From G965216695 sp965216695 (GTDB lineage: Bacteria > Pseudomonadota > Gammaproteobacteria > Pseudomonadales > Azotimanducaceae), in NCBI GenBank assembly GCA_965216695.1, contig OZ244212.1:3224001-3288000 (forward strand): a DNA stretch of 64,000 nucleotides. Direction: 5' to 3'. Under the pieces are notes generated by a model, which did not search any database, was not told where the DNA came from, and saw only the letters and a list, made by a program, of their open reading frames with translations. Shown one piece after another: positions 52,649 through 61,253 of the stretch. Within the stretch, counting starts at the first letter, position 1. Each line of letters starts with the position of its first letter. Made by a program: the position numbers and the translations under genes.

Positions 52649-53911
52649 CTACCGCGCGTGCAGCTTCACCGGAAGATGCTCATAACCTTTCACGAAGCTC
52701 GATTGCACACGCACCGGTTCGCCCACGACTTCGATCCGCTTGAAGCGCTTTAGAATTTCCTCCCAGACCACGCGCAGTTGCATTTCCGCCAGCCGGTTAC
52801 CCATGCAGCGGTGCACGCCGAAACCGAAGGACAGATGATGGCGCGAGCTGTCGCGATCGATAATGAATTCGTTGGGTCGATCGATCGCGGTTTCGTCGCG
52901 GTTGCCGGACACGTACCACATCGCGATCTTCGCCCCGGCTGGGATCTTCTTGCCGCCAATCACCGTGTCTACGTTCGCCGTGCGGCGCATGTAGGCGAGC
53001 GGTGTCTGGTAGCGGATGATCTCCGGCACCATTCTCGGGATGAGATCCGGGTTAGCTTTCAGCTTCGCGAACTCGCCGGGGTTCTGATCCATGAACCAGA
53101 CTCCGCCGGAGATCGAGTTGCGCGTGGTGTCGTTGCCGCCAACGATCAGCAGAATCAGATTGCCCAGAAACTCCATTGGGCGTTCCCGAGCCATATTCTG
53201 CGTCGCCGGATTGTTGGCGAGCATGGTGATCAGGTCGAACGCCTCGGCCGGGTCCTTGCCCGCGCGCTCGTTCCATAACCCGGTCATCGTCTCCAGGCAT
53301 TCCAGCAGCGCAGCGCGGCGCTCGGCCTCCGGCGTTGTGCCGCCCTGATCCTCGCTGCTGGTTGCCATGTCAGACCAGTACGTGAGTTTGCGGCGTTCGT
53401 CGAACGGGAAGTCGAACAGCGTTGCCAGCATCTGGGTGGTAAGTTCGATGCTCACCCGGTCGACCCAGTCTACGGTTTCGCCAATGGGCAGGTCGTCTAG
53501 GATGTTCTCGACCCGCTGGCGGATCAGCGATTCGAGCTTGGCCAGGTTGCGCGGCGCTACCACGCCCTGCACCGCCTTGCGCTGTTCGTCGTGCACCGGC
53601 GGATCCATGGAGATGAAATTGGGTGTGGTGAAGTCCACCGGCCGGTCGATGAGCGTAATGCCCTGCGCGGAGGAGAACGTCTGCCAATCCCCCTCGATCT
53701 GCATGATGTCCTGGAAGCGCGTGATCGACCAGTACGGGCCAAAAAGCGGACTCTCCGCGTAGTGAACGGGATCTTCCTTACGCAGGCGTTCGAAGTAACC
53801 CCAGTGCGTGTCCGTTTGGAACAGGGTGGGATCGCTCACGTCGATTTGTTCGAGGGGCACAGACCACGGATCGGCCGTGGCAAGGTCCAGCGGGCTCGCG
53901 GTTTCGCTCAT
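52649..53911 (-). CDS. CYP153-like cytochrome P450 (alkane/fatty-acid terminal hydroxylase type)
   Basis: 420 residues. The heme-binding loop HLSFGFGVHRCMGNRLAEMQ contains the thiolate Cys. The I-helix LIVGGNDTTRNSISGG has the oxygen-activating Thr pair, and EIIRYQTP is the ExxR motif. The segments SAQGITLIDRPVDFTTPNFI and SIELTTQMLATLFDFP are those of CYP153 enzymes, which hydroxylate medium-chain alkanes or fatty acids at the terminal carbon. No ferredoxin or ferredoxin reductase gene is adjacent. The ATG at 53911 has GGAG upstream. Confidence 0.9.
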   Translation of the reverse strand: MSETASPLDLATADPWSVPLEQIDVSDPTLFQTDTHWGYFERLRKEDPVHYAESPLFGPYWSITRFQDIMQIEGDWQTFSSAQGITLIDRPVDFTTPNFISMDPPVHDEQRKAVQGVVAPRNLAKLESLIRQRVENILDDLPIGETVDWVDRVSIELTTQMLATLFDFPFDERRKLTYWSDMATSSEDQGGTTPEAERRAALLECLETMTGLWNERAGKDPAEAFDLITMLANNPATQNMARERPMEFLGNLILLIVGGNDTTRNSISGGVWFMDQNPGEFAKLKANPDLIPRMVPEIIRYQTPLAYMRRTANVDTVIGGKKIPAGAKIAMWYVSGNRDETAIDRPNEFIIDRDSSRHHLSFGFGVHRCMGNRLAEMQLRVVWEEILKRFKRIEVVGEPVRVQSSFVKGYEHLPVKLHAR

Positions 53912-54000
53912 GGGTGTGATCTCCGGATTGGCGCGTGGATCAGTATATTCACAGCGCGGGTCAATCTCACCCATTCGGTTCCGTGCCGTTTGCGCGCGTT

Positions 54001-54561
54001 TCACGCATTGCCCTTTCGAAGCCCGCGCAACACGCCCCGCAGGTGTTTGAGTCTGTTGGCGAAGCGATCCACGAACCAGGGGGCGAGTAACCCGGCGTAT
54101 TCCCGTTGTATGGACAATGGTTGGTCGAAGAAGCTTGTGCCGGTTCTGCCGCGGCATCGTTCGGCGCCGCAGTGGCACGGCCAGCTGTCGCCACCGGCGT
54201 TGTTGACGAGGTAGTCCACGGATATTTCTTCGTCCACCAATATGGTTCGGCGGGCATGCGCAGATACACCTCCTGTGTTGTCGTAGCGATAGTACGCGTT
54301 GGGATCGCAACTGTGGTTCATGTGCCGATCCGGATAGGCAACCAGTAGCGTGCGACCGTTCACCAGGGTGCAGTGGTCGGCGCGTTCCCCCGCACCGGAA
54401 TTCAGAGGCGACGTCTCGGTAATCTCACGTTCGTAGGAGAGCGTACGAATGTATTCGCCGTTTCGGAAAGTCCGTAGCGCGAAGACGCCGAGTCCCTGGA
54501 TTGAAGAAGGGCGCACCGCAACACTTGTGTCTCGGTCATCAGAACGGTTACTGGAAGTCAT
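54001..54561 (-). CDS. SET-domain protein (putative protein lysine methyltransferase)
   Basis: 186 residues. The SET core shows IQGLGVFALRTFRNGEYI, then DRHMNHSCDPNAYYRY and VDEEISVDYL, and a post-SET-like cysteine cluster CHCGAERCRG. These match the S-adenosylmethionine pocket and pseudoknot of SET enzymes. The substrate is unknown. It lies upstream of the P450 gene and 27 bp after the moeB end, all on the minus strand, so it might be co-transcribed with moeB-prmC-prfA. Confidence 0.85.
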   Translation of the reverse strand: MTSSNRSDDRDTSVAVRPSSIQGLGVFALRTFRNGEYIRTLSYEREITETSPLNSGAGERADHCTLVNGRTLLVAYPDRHMNHSCDPNAYYRYDNTGGVSAHARRTILVDEEISVDYLVNNAGGDSWPCHCGAERCRGRTGTSFFDQPLSIQREYAGLLAPWFVDRFANRLKHLRGVLRGLRKGNA

Positions 54562-54588
54562 TCGACAACCCCGATTACGGCGCCGCTT

Positions 54589-55386
54589 TCATGCGTCCAC
54601 ATCTTGCCGGTCGGACTGCGCAGCACCCGTCCCGCACCCGGGACAGTCCGGCAGTTTCGGCAACCTAAACTTGCGCCATTCGGCCGCGAGCCCGTCAAAA
54701 TACATCACGTGACCAACGCAAGGGTCGCCGGCGCCTGTGATGAGCTTGATGGTTTCGAGCGCTTGAAACACGCCGATCAGGCCGACCACCGGGCCGGCAA
54801 TGCCATTTTCGGAACAGTTCAGGGCCGTATCGTCGCCTTCGGCGTACAGGCATTGGTAGCACGGCGAGTCCGGGCGCCGCGCGTCGAATACGGCAATCTG
54901 CCCCTCCCAGCGTATAGCGGCGCCGGAAACCAGCGGCGTTCGATACACGACGCAGGTTCGGTTCAGCTCGAAGCGGCTGTCGAAGTTGTCCGTTGCGTCC
55001 ACCACCACGTCCGCGTCCTGTACCAGCGTGCGCAGCTCGTCGCCCTGCATCCGCGTGGCGATGGGTCGAATCTGCACATCGGGGTTGATCTCGGACAGTG
55101 CGTCGCGGGCGGAGTCGACTTTGAGCGCGCCAACGCGCGCGGTTGTGTGCAGTATCTGCCGTTGCAGGTTCGTCAAGTCTACGCGGTCGTCGTCAGCGAG
55201 GATCAGCGTGCCTACACCGGCGGCGGCCAGGTACAGGGCTGCCGGGCAGCCGAGCCCGCCGACGCCGATAATCGCGACGGTTGCAGAGCGCAATGCGAGC
55301 TGACCGGCCACGTCGACGTTGGGCAACATGATCTGGCGGCTGTAGCGCAGCAGTTCGTCGTCGGTGAGTGTGTCGCGTGTGCTCAT
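54589..55386 (-). CDS. moeB: MoeB/ThiF-family sulfur-carrier adenylyltransferase
   Basis: 265 residues. It activates the C-terminal Gly-Gly of a ubiquitin-like sulfur carrier such as MoaD. The nucleotide loop GVGGLGCPAALYLAAAGVG, then DDDRVDLTNLQRQILH, DATDNFDSRFELN, and two zinc CxxC pairs (CYQC and CPGC) are present. No rhodanese domain is fused. The start overlaps the prmC stop, continuing the hemA-prfA-prmC-moeB operon as in Pseudomonas. A ThiF role cannot be excluded. Confidence 0.92.
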   Translation of the reverse strand: MSTRDTLTDDELLRYSRQIMLPNVDVAGQLALRSATVAIIGVGGLGCPAALYLAAAGVGTLILADDDRVDLTNLQRQILHTTARVGALKVDSARDALSEINPDVQIRPIATRMQGDELRTLVQDADVVVDATDNFDSRFELNRTCVVYRTPLVSGAAIRWEGQIAVFDARRPDSPCYQCLYAEGDDTALNCSENGIAGPVVGLIGVFQALETIKLITGAGDPCVGHVMYFDGLAAEWRKFRLPKLPDCPGCGTGAAQSDRQDVDA

Positions 55387-56246
55387 GGTGTCCAGCAGGC
55401 CGCGGTAACGCGCGGCAACCTCGCAAGGTCGGTGTGGGTTTCTATCGCGTAGTAGCCGTGATCGCTGAACAGCTGGGTAATCGCATCGGCGTGGCCGCTG
55501 CCGTGTTCAATCATCAGACAACCGTCGCGTCGAAGGTATTCGCGCGCACTTTTTATGATGTGCCGCACGGCGTCCAACCCGTCTGCGCCGCCGTCGAGGG
55601 CGATAGCCGGTTCGAATGCGAGCGCGCCAACCCGCGAAAGCGCCGTCTCCACGTACGGGGGGTTCGAGACAATCAGGTCGTATTCGGCCGCCACCGGGTT
55701 GAACCACGCGCCCTGAAGAAAATCCACCGGCGCATCGTGTAGACGAGCATTCGCGGCGGCGATCTCGAGCGCGTCCTGGCTTACGTCGGTGGCGGTGACG
55801 GGTTGGCCGAGCTCCAGCGCAAGCGTAACGGCAATGCAGCCGCTGCCGGTGCCAAGTTCCAGGATGGCGGGTACCTCGGATTTCGTTTTGGTCGAACTGG
55901 CGCTTACGCGCTTGCGCACGAAGTCGATCGCGGCTTCTACCAGGTGCTCGGTTTCGGGGCGCGGGATCAGCACGGCTGGGGATACGCGGAAAGAGCGACT
56001 CCAGAACTCGCGTTCGCCACGCACGTACGCCAGCGGTTCGTCGGCGGCGATCCGCGCGGCGAGCGCATCGAGGTCTCGCTGTTCTGCATGGGACAGAATC
56101 CGGGCCGGGTGCGCAATCAGGTGGGCGCGCGAACAATCGAGTCGGTCTGCGGCGAGGCACTCCAGCGCAATTCGGGCGTCCGCGGGATCGGTGGCGGCCG
56201 CCACATGCGACTGCAACCACGCGTCGTAACGAAGCGCCGCGGTCAT
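55383..56246 (-). CDS. prmC: Peptide chain release factor N5-glutamine methyltransferase
   Basis: 287 residues. It methylates the Gln of the GGQ motif in release factors, its target gene prfA being directly upstream. The PLAYVRGEREFWSRSFRVSPAVLIPRPETEHLV segment, S-adenosylmethionine motif ILELGTGSGCIAV and catalytic NPPY are intact. It overlaps both prfA and moeB by four bases. Confidence 0.95.
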   Translation of the reverse strand: MTAALRYDAWLQSHVAAATDPADARIALECLAADRLDCSRAHLIAHPARILSHAEQRDLDALAARIAADEPLAYVRGEREFWSRSFRVSPAVLIPRPETEHLVEAAIDFVRKRVSASSTKTKSEVPAILELGTGSGCIAVTLALELGQPVTATDVSQDALEIAAANARLHDAPVDFLQGAWFNPVAAEYDLIVSNPPYVETALSRVGALAFEPAIALDGGADGLDAVRHIIKSAREYLRRDGCLMIEHGSGHADAITQLFSDHGYYAIETHTDLARLPRVTAACWTP

Positions 56247-57337
56247 GTCTCGTCGCTCAGGCCGCGTAACTGATCCGCCTGGTGCTCCTGCAACAGGGGC
56301 TGCACCACCTCGTCCAGCGCGCCTTCGAGAATTTCAGGGAGCTTGTATAATGTCAAGTTGATACGATGATCGGTCAGCCGCCCCTGCGGGTAGTTGTACG
56401 TGCGGATCCGTTCGGAGCGGTCCCCGGAACCTACGAGCGAACGCCGGTTTTCGGCCACTTCGGTCTGCTGCTGCTGAAGCGCGGCATCGAGCAGCTTCGC
56501 TTTCAGCAACGCCATCGCCCGCGCCCGGTTTTTGTGTTGCGAGCGTTCGTCCTGACATTCCACGACGATCCCGCTGGGTAGGTGGGTTAAGCGCACCGCA
56601 GAGTCGGTTTTGTTGACGTGCTGGCCGCCGGCTCCGGAGGCGCGATACGTGTCTACGCGCAGATCTGCCTTGTTGATATCGACGTCATCTATGTCCTCCA
56701 CCTCCGGCAGAATGGCAACGGTGCAAGCGGAGGTATGAATGCGGCCCTGCGATTCGGTTTCGGGTACGCGTTGTACGCGGTGCGTGCCGGATTCGAATTT
56801 CAGCTGGCTGTACACTTCTTTGCCTTCGATCCGCGTGATCATCTCCTTGTACCCGCCGTGTTCGCCGGGGCGCTCGTTCACGATTTCGATGCGCCAGCCC
56901 TTCGACTCCGCAAACTTGGTGTACATGCGGAACAGATCGCCGGAAAAGATCGCCGCTTCGTCGCCGCCGGTGCCGGCCCGAATCTCCAGGTAGACGTTGG
57001 CGCTGTCGTTCGGATCCTTCGGCAGCAGAAGGTGCAGCAGCGTTTGCTCCTGGGTAGCGAGGGCCTCGGTAAGCCGCAGCGCCTCGTCGTCAGCCAGCGC
57101 CCGCATTTCCGGGTCCGCATCGTCCTGCAACGCGCGCGCCTGTTCCAATTCGTCGGTGAGTTCGCGCCAGGCAGTGAACCCCGCGGTCACCGGCTCCAAT
57201 TCGGCGTATTCCTTGGAGCTTGCGGCGAACTGTTCCCGGTCGGCCATCACGTCCGGGTCCGACAGCAGTCGCGACAGTTCGTCGAAACGGTCGGTGATCG
57301 CCGACAGCTTGGCCAGAATAGAAGGGGAAAGGGGCAT
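56243..57337 (-). CDS. prfA: Peptide chain release factor 1
   Basis: 364 residues. RF1 reads UAA and UAG. The peptidyl-hydrolysis GGQ loop is in RASGAGGQHVNKTDSAVRL and a PxT-like stop-recognition region precedes it. Its Gln is the target of PrmC encoded next door. The ATG at 57337 is chosen over upstream in-frame codons because it yields the conserved start. It starts five bases after the hemA stop. Confidence 0.96.
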   Translation of the reverse strand: MPLSPSILAKLSAITDRFDELSRLLSDPDVMADREQFAASSKEYAELEPVTAGFTAWRELTDELEQARALQDDADPEMRALADDEALRLTEALATQEQTLLHLLLPKDPNDSANVYLEIRAGTGGDEAAIFSGDLFRMYTKFAESKGWRIEIVNERPGEHGGYKEMITRIEGKEVYSQLKFESGTHRVQRVPETESQGRIHTSACTVAILPEVEDIDDVDINKADLRVDTYRASGAGGQHVNKTDSAVRLTHLPSGIVVECQDERSQHKNRARAMALLKAKLLDAALQQQQTEVAENRRSLVGSGDRSERIRTYNYPQGRLTDHRINLTLYKLPEILEGALDEVVQPLLQEHQADQLRGLSDET

Positions 57338-57342
57338 TGGCC

Positions 57343-58596
57343 TCAGTCCAGTTGGTACAGAGACTTCAGGTAGTCGACCAGATCGGTACGGCCGTCCGCG
57401 GCTGCATTGCGTAGCGCTACGGTCTGGTTGTGCATCAGCTTGTTGGTGAGATTGCGGGCGAGTTGCGCCAGAGCGGCTTCCGGGTCTGCGCCGCGCTGCA
57501 ACTCGGCCAACGCCTTCTGCAACTCGTCGTCGCGCCATGAATCGGCCCGGTGGCGTAGCAGGCGCAACGTTTCCTGCTGATGTTGCGCGCGTTGTTCGCG
57601 CAGAAAGCGTTCGGCGCCGGCGCGCACGAGGTCTTCGGCCGCTGCCGCTGCCTGCTCGCGCTGTTCGAGATTCTGGCGGATGATCTCCGACAGATCGTCG
57701 ATCGTATAGAGGTACACATCGGGCAGGTCGCCCACCCCGGGTTCTACGTCGCGGGGCACCGCTATGTCGACCATGAAAATCGGCTTGTGTCGCCGGGCGC
57801 GCAACGCTGCTTCCACAGATCCTTTGCCGACCACCGGCAGCGAGCTGCCGGTGGATGCAATCACAATGTCGAACTCGCTCAACCGGTCGGCCACGTCTGT
57901 CAGCTGCATCGCGTCCGCCTGGAAGCGGCTGGCCAGGCGCTGCGCGTTAGCGAGCGTTCGGTTCGCGATCGCCATTTGATGCATGCCGCGCGCCGCCAGA
58001 TGTTCCGCTACCTTGTGGATCGTGTCGCCGGCTCCCAGCAACAACGCCCGATTATTGCGTATGTCGGTGAAGATCTGCTGGGCCAGGGTCACGGCAGCAT
58101 AGGCGACCGATACAGGGTTGCGGCCGATGTCGGTGGTGGTACGTACTTTCTTTGCGGTGTTGAGTGTTACCTGGGACAGCAGGTTCAGCTCGGGCCCGAG
58201 CGTGCCGGCGTTGCGGGCAACGTCGAACGCGGTCTTAACCTGCCCCAGTATCTCTGGCTCGCCCAGCACCTGCGAGTCGAGGCCCGCTGCCACGCGAATC
58301 GAATGATCGGCCGCTTCGCGATCCCAGTGCCGGTACGCGTGACTCGACAGTTCGCCGTTGCTCACGTTGCGGTTGTCTGCGAACCAGCCGGCTACATCGT
58401 GGAACGCATCCGGGTCCAGCGCGCAGTACAGCTCGGTGCGGTTGCAGGTGGAGACGATCGCGGCCTCCGACACGCCGCTGACCCGGTGGGTGAGGTCTGC
58501 GAGTGATGGCACCAGCGCGTCCTCGGTAAACGCGAGCCGTTCGCGCACGTCCACGGACGCGGTTCGGTAGTTGATGCCGTACGCGAGGATCGCCAT
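57343..58596 (-). CDS. hemA: Glutamyl-tRNA reductase
   Basis: 417 residues. It makes glutamate-1-semialdehyde, the first committed step of heme synthesis by the C5 route. The catalytic Cys is in VSTCNRTELYC. The NADPH domain (LLLGAGDTIHKVAEHL) and C-terminal dimerisation helix are present. It heads the minus-strand hemA-prfA-prmC-moeB operon and is divergent from the DUF4382 lipoprotein gene, with a 217-bp spacer containing an AT-rich patch at 58676-58712. Confidence 0.96.
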   Translation of the reverse strand: MAILAYGINYRTASVDVRERLAFTEDALVPSLADLTHRVSGVSEAAIVSTCNRTELYCALDPDAFHDVAGWFADNRNVSNGELSSHAYRHWDREAADHSIRVAAGLDSQVLGEPEILGQVKTAFDVARNAGTLGPELNLLSQVTLNTAKKVRTTTDIGRNPVSVAYAAVTLAQQIFTDIRNNRALLLGAGDTIHKVAEHLAARGMHQMAIANRTLANAQRLASRFQADAMQLTDVADRLSEFDIVIASTGSSLPVVGKGSVEAALRARRHKPIFMVDIAVPRDVEPGVGDLPDVYLYTIDDLSEIIRQNLEQREQAAAAAEDLVRAGAERFLREQRAQHQQETLRLLRHRADSWRDDELQKALAELQRGADPEAALAQLARNLTNKLMHNQTVALRNAAADGRTDLVDYLKSLYQLD

Positions 58597-58813
58597 TGCC
58601 GGTTCGTCTGTTGGTCAATAGTCCCTGTTCCGCAATGATAACAGACGCGTCAAACGGCCGGAATTCGGCGCTCTCTTATAAATTGCTGAAAAATATAGGA
58701 TTTTTTAAGGCTAACGATTGAGAGTTGGTTCGTTTGTTACCTGGGTCACGGATCTGCTGGGTGGGCTGGCCGACAATTGCACGTTGGAGATTTGCAGACT
58801 TCTGGAGCAGTTT

Positions 58814-60250
58814 ATGAAGTGGATCACGTTGGGACTGGGTCTGATGCTGGCGGTTGCCGGTTGCAGCGGCGGTGGTAGCGACGACCGGGAACCCGTCTCG
58901 CAGACGGGTGGTTTGACGATTACGTTCGGTGACAATCACGTGGACGGATTCGACAAGGCCATCATCACCGTAGATTCGATTACGCTGCTCGGCGCGGGCG
59001 GTCAGAGCACCTTTGCTGTGGGTGGCGACGACGAACCGGTTGTGGTGGATCTGCTGCAATTGCGCAACGTAACCGAGATGGTATTCGACGGCGAAGTCGA
59101 AGCCCACACCTACAACAAGATTCGTCTTTCGATAGCGGACCTGGAACTGCAGGTTGTGGACGATGCCGGTCAGGTGGACCCGTCCCAGACGGTTCGGCCG
59201 CGATTGCCTGCCAATGGCCGGATCGACCTGAACCCCCAGGGGCCGTTTGAAATCAGCCCCGGCGAGGACGTGGTTGTGCAGATCGACATCGATCTGGATC
59301 GCTCGATTCACATTACGGAAACCGGCAGCGGCCAGTACAACTTCCGCCCGATTGCGTTCGTGGAAGTCATCGACAACGCGCCGGGCGATCGACTGACCCG
59401 TCTGCACGGCACGATGGAAAACAAAGACGAGGCGATTCCGTCGCTCGACCTGTGCAACCTGGAACGCCTGTCGGATGACCAGGATACGCCCACGGATGAC
59501 TGCATAGACGTGCACCTCGACGAAAGTCTGCTGGTAGACGCCGAAGGCGCGCCCACCGATTTTGCGGCGCTGGTTGAAGGCGAGTTTGCAACGGTGTTCG
59601 GCCGATTCCGCTTCGGCCTGGAGGCTGGAGACGAGTATTTTCAGAGTCTGGTACTCGCGGTAGGCGACGAGGACAACTTCGAACAGATCCACGGTGACGT
59701 TTCGGTTGCGTTCGACGGCACCATGTTCACGCTGGCTGACGACGAGTCTGAATCGGAAGGCGATGAAGGCAGCGTCGTCGAGGAAGAAGCGGCAGATTCT
59801 CCGGTGGTCGTGAAACCCATTGACGGTGCGGTTGTGATCGGTGAAGACGGCCTGGTCGGTTCGCTCGACTCCCTCGTGCTGGGCGCCGAGGTAGAAGCGC
59901 TTGGCCGGTTCGTTGCCGATGCGGAAGGTGAATCGTTCCATGCGTTCCTGATCTACGTTGAAGAACCGGAAGATGCGGTCGACGTCGTAGACGGTGACGT
60001 TCTCGAGGTGCTCGAAGCCGAAAGCCGAATCCGGGTAGACGAAGACGGCGTGGAAGCCTGTGTTACCTACACTGCGGAGACGGAGTTTCTGGTGGTCGAC
60101 GAAACCACCGACGTTGCCGAGTTTACGGTGGGTGCCGCAGCCGATCTGGCCGTTGGCGCCGAGATCGAAGCGAAAGGCGCATTCGGTGAGGAGTGCCTTG
60201 CTGCGGAAGAGATCATCGTCGAGATCGACGGAGACGGCTCCAGCAGCTAA
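58814..60250 (+). CDS. Acidic DUF4382-type lipoprotein with repeated C-terminal modules
   Basis: 478 residues. Signal peptide and lipobox LMLAVAGC predict a lipoprotein. The N-terminal half resembles DUF4382 (GLTITFGDNHVDGFDKAIITVDSI onwards). The C-terminal half holds three related modules recognisable by FAALVEGEFATVFGRF, then LVLGAEVEALGRF and LAVGAEIEAKGAF, similar to DUF5666-type beta modules. The protein is very rich in Asp and Glu, which suggests Ca2+ binding or a marine/halotolerant setting. GGAG lies before the ATG. It ends at a strong terminator. Confidence 0.8.
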   Translation: MKWITLGLGLMLAVAGCSGGGSDDREPVSQTGGLTITFGDNHVDGFDKAIITVDSITLLGAGGQSTFAVGGDDEPVVVDLLQLRNVTEMVFDGEVEAHTYNKIRLSIADLELQVVDDAGQVDPSQTVRPRLPANGRIDLNPQGPFEISPGEDVVVQIDIDLDRSIHITETGSGQYNFRPIAFVEVIDNAPGDRLTRLHGTMENKDEAIPSLDLCNLERLSDDQDTPTDDCIDVHLDESLLVDAEGAPTDFAALVEGEFATVFGRFRFGLEAGDEYFQSLVLAVGDEDNFEQIHGDVSVAFDGTMFTLADDESESEGDEGSVVEEEAADSPVVVKPIDGAVVIGEDGLVGSLDSLVLGAEVEALGRFVADAEGESFHAFLIYVEEPEDAVDVVDGDVLEVLEAESRIRVDEDGVEACVTYTAETEFLVVDETTDVAEFTVGAAADLAVGAEIEAKGAFGEECLAAEEIIVEIDGDGSSS

Positions 60251-60279
60251 CGCTCGGGCCTGATCGCCACACAAGCGAT

Positions 60280-60312
60280 AACCGGCGGCTTCTGAAGCCG
60301 CCGGTTTTTTTT
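60280..60312 (+). terminator. Intrinsic terminator after the DUF4382 lipoprotein gene
   Basis: The arms AACCGGCGGCTTC and GAAGCCGCCGGTT pair almost perfectly around a short loop, followed by eight T residues (60305-60312). It begins 30 bases after the stop codon. Confidence 0.9.
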
Positions 60313-60366
60313 GGCCTGCCGCAGTGCCCGAGGGTCCCCCTGCTGGGGAACCTGTTACTCTGAGGC

Positions 60367-60978
60367 ATGCCCTCGCAATACACCTATGACAGCCGGTCAC
60401 GCCGCGCTGTTCGCCCGGTCGCACGCTACGCCGCGATATGGCTCGTGGTGAGCGCCGTGGCCTGCGCACCGATCACTCCCAGGCCATCGGCAGATGGGTT
60501 CGTGGTCCGCGGCAAGTTCTCGGCGGTAGGTGCGGGCGAGTCGATCAGCGCGCGGTTCGTCTGGGCGCAGGATGGCGACCGCTACGACATTCAGTTGTGG
60601 GGCCCGCTTGGCCAGGGCCGGGTGCACCTGGTGGGCGATCCCCGGCGTGTTGCACGTCTGGCAGCCGGCGGTGAGGAACTGGAATCGGGCGCGCCGGAGG
60701 ATCTGGCCGACCGCTATCTCGGATTCCGCCTGCCGATCCCGGTACTCGCGGCCTGGCTCGCCGGTGCCCCGCATCCGGATTACCGGCATCGTGGCTCGTC
60801 CGACGCGTTCGAGCAGCTCGGCTGGCAGGTGGCGGTCATCGATCGGGTCGAAACCGCCGGTGGACGGTTGCCGCGTCGGCTGAGCGTCAACGGTGCCGGG
60901 GGGTCGCTGCAGCTCCTGGCATCCGACTGGCAATTCGCGGCGTCGCTGAGCCCGGAATCACCGCAAGCGCGGCAATAG
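60367..60978 (+). CDS. lolB: Outer-membrane lipoprotein receptor LolB
   Basis: 203 residues. A basic leader and hydrophobic stretch end in the lipobox SAVAC. The body contains FVVRGKFSAVGAGESISARFVW and IQLWGPLGQGRVHLVGD, typical of LolB, which receives lipoproteins from LolA and inserts them in the outer membrane. It is placed as in other gammaproteobacteria, downstream of the hemA divergon; ispE, normally its partner, is absent. Confidence 0.9.
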   Translation: MPSQYTYDSRSRRAVRPVARYAAIWLVVSAVACAPITPRPSADGFVVRGKFSAVGAGESISARFVWAQDGDRYDIQLWGPLGQGRVHLVGDPRRVARLAAGGEELESGAPEDLADRYLGFRLPIPVLAAWLAGAPHPDYRHRGSSDAFEQLGWQVAVIDRVETAGGRLPRRLSVNGAGGSLQLLASDWQFAASLSPESPQARQ

Positions 60979-60999
60979 ACTCACGAAACACGCAGTCGT

Positions 61000-61028
61000 T
61001 TGACACCCCCAGCCGCCGCAACGAAAAT
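61000..61028 (+). promoter_or_regulatory. Promoter of the tRNA-Gln gene
   Basis: TTGACA (61000-61005), a 17-bp spacer and GAAAAT (61023-61028) end 15 bases before the tRNA. The GC-rich discriminator AGCGCGCGC after the -10 is typical of promoters under stringent control. The first half lies just after lolB. Confidence 0.65.
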
Positions 61029-61043
61029 AGCGCGCGCTTTTTT

Positions 61044-61118
61044 TGGGGTGTCGCCAAGTGGTAAGGCACCGGGTTTTGATCCCGGCATTCGCAGGTTCGA
61101 ATCCTGCCACCCCAGCCA
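61044..61118 (+). tRNA. tRNA-Gln (anticodon TTG)
   Basis: A 75-nt cloverleaf with encoded CCA. The acceptor arms TGGGGTG (61044-61050) and CACCCCA (61108-61114) pair perfectly, followed by G and CCA. The anticodon stem CCGGG/CCCGG encloses TTTTGAT, giving anticodon TTG, and the T loop is TTCGAAT. It lies between lolB and prs, as in Pseudomonas. Confidence 0.97.
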
Positions 61119-61253
61119 GATCAGGACACGTACGACAACGACCACCAACTGCCTCCAATCGCATCGACCCTCTGCGGCGCGCGTTCCTGTCGGAAGGCCT
61201 CCGATCGATTGCTTAAACGACTGCTCCAGCGGGCGAGAACAGGACACGAGACC

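Noticed and set aside
61029..61044. AGCGCGCGCT followed by T7 as a terminator after lolB
   Set aside because: The palindrome is too short to form a stem with a loop, and it falls in the discriminator of the tRNA promoter.
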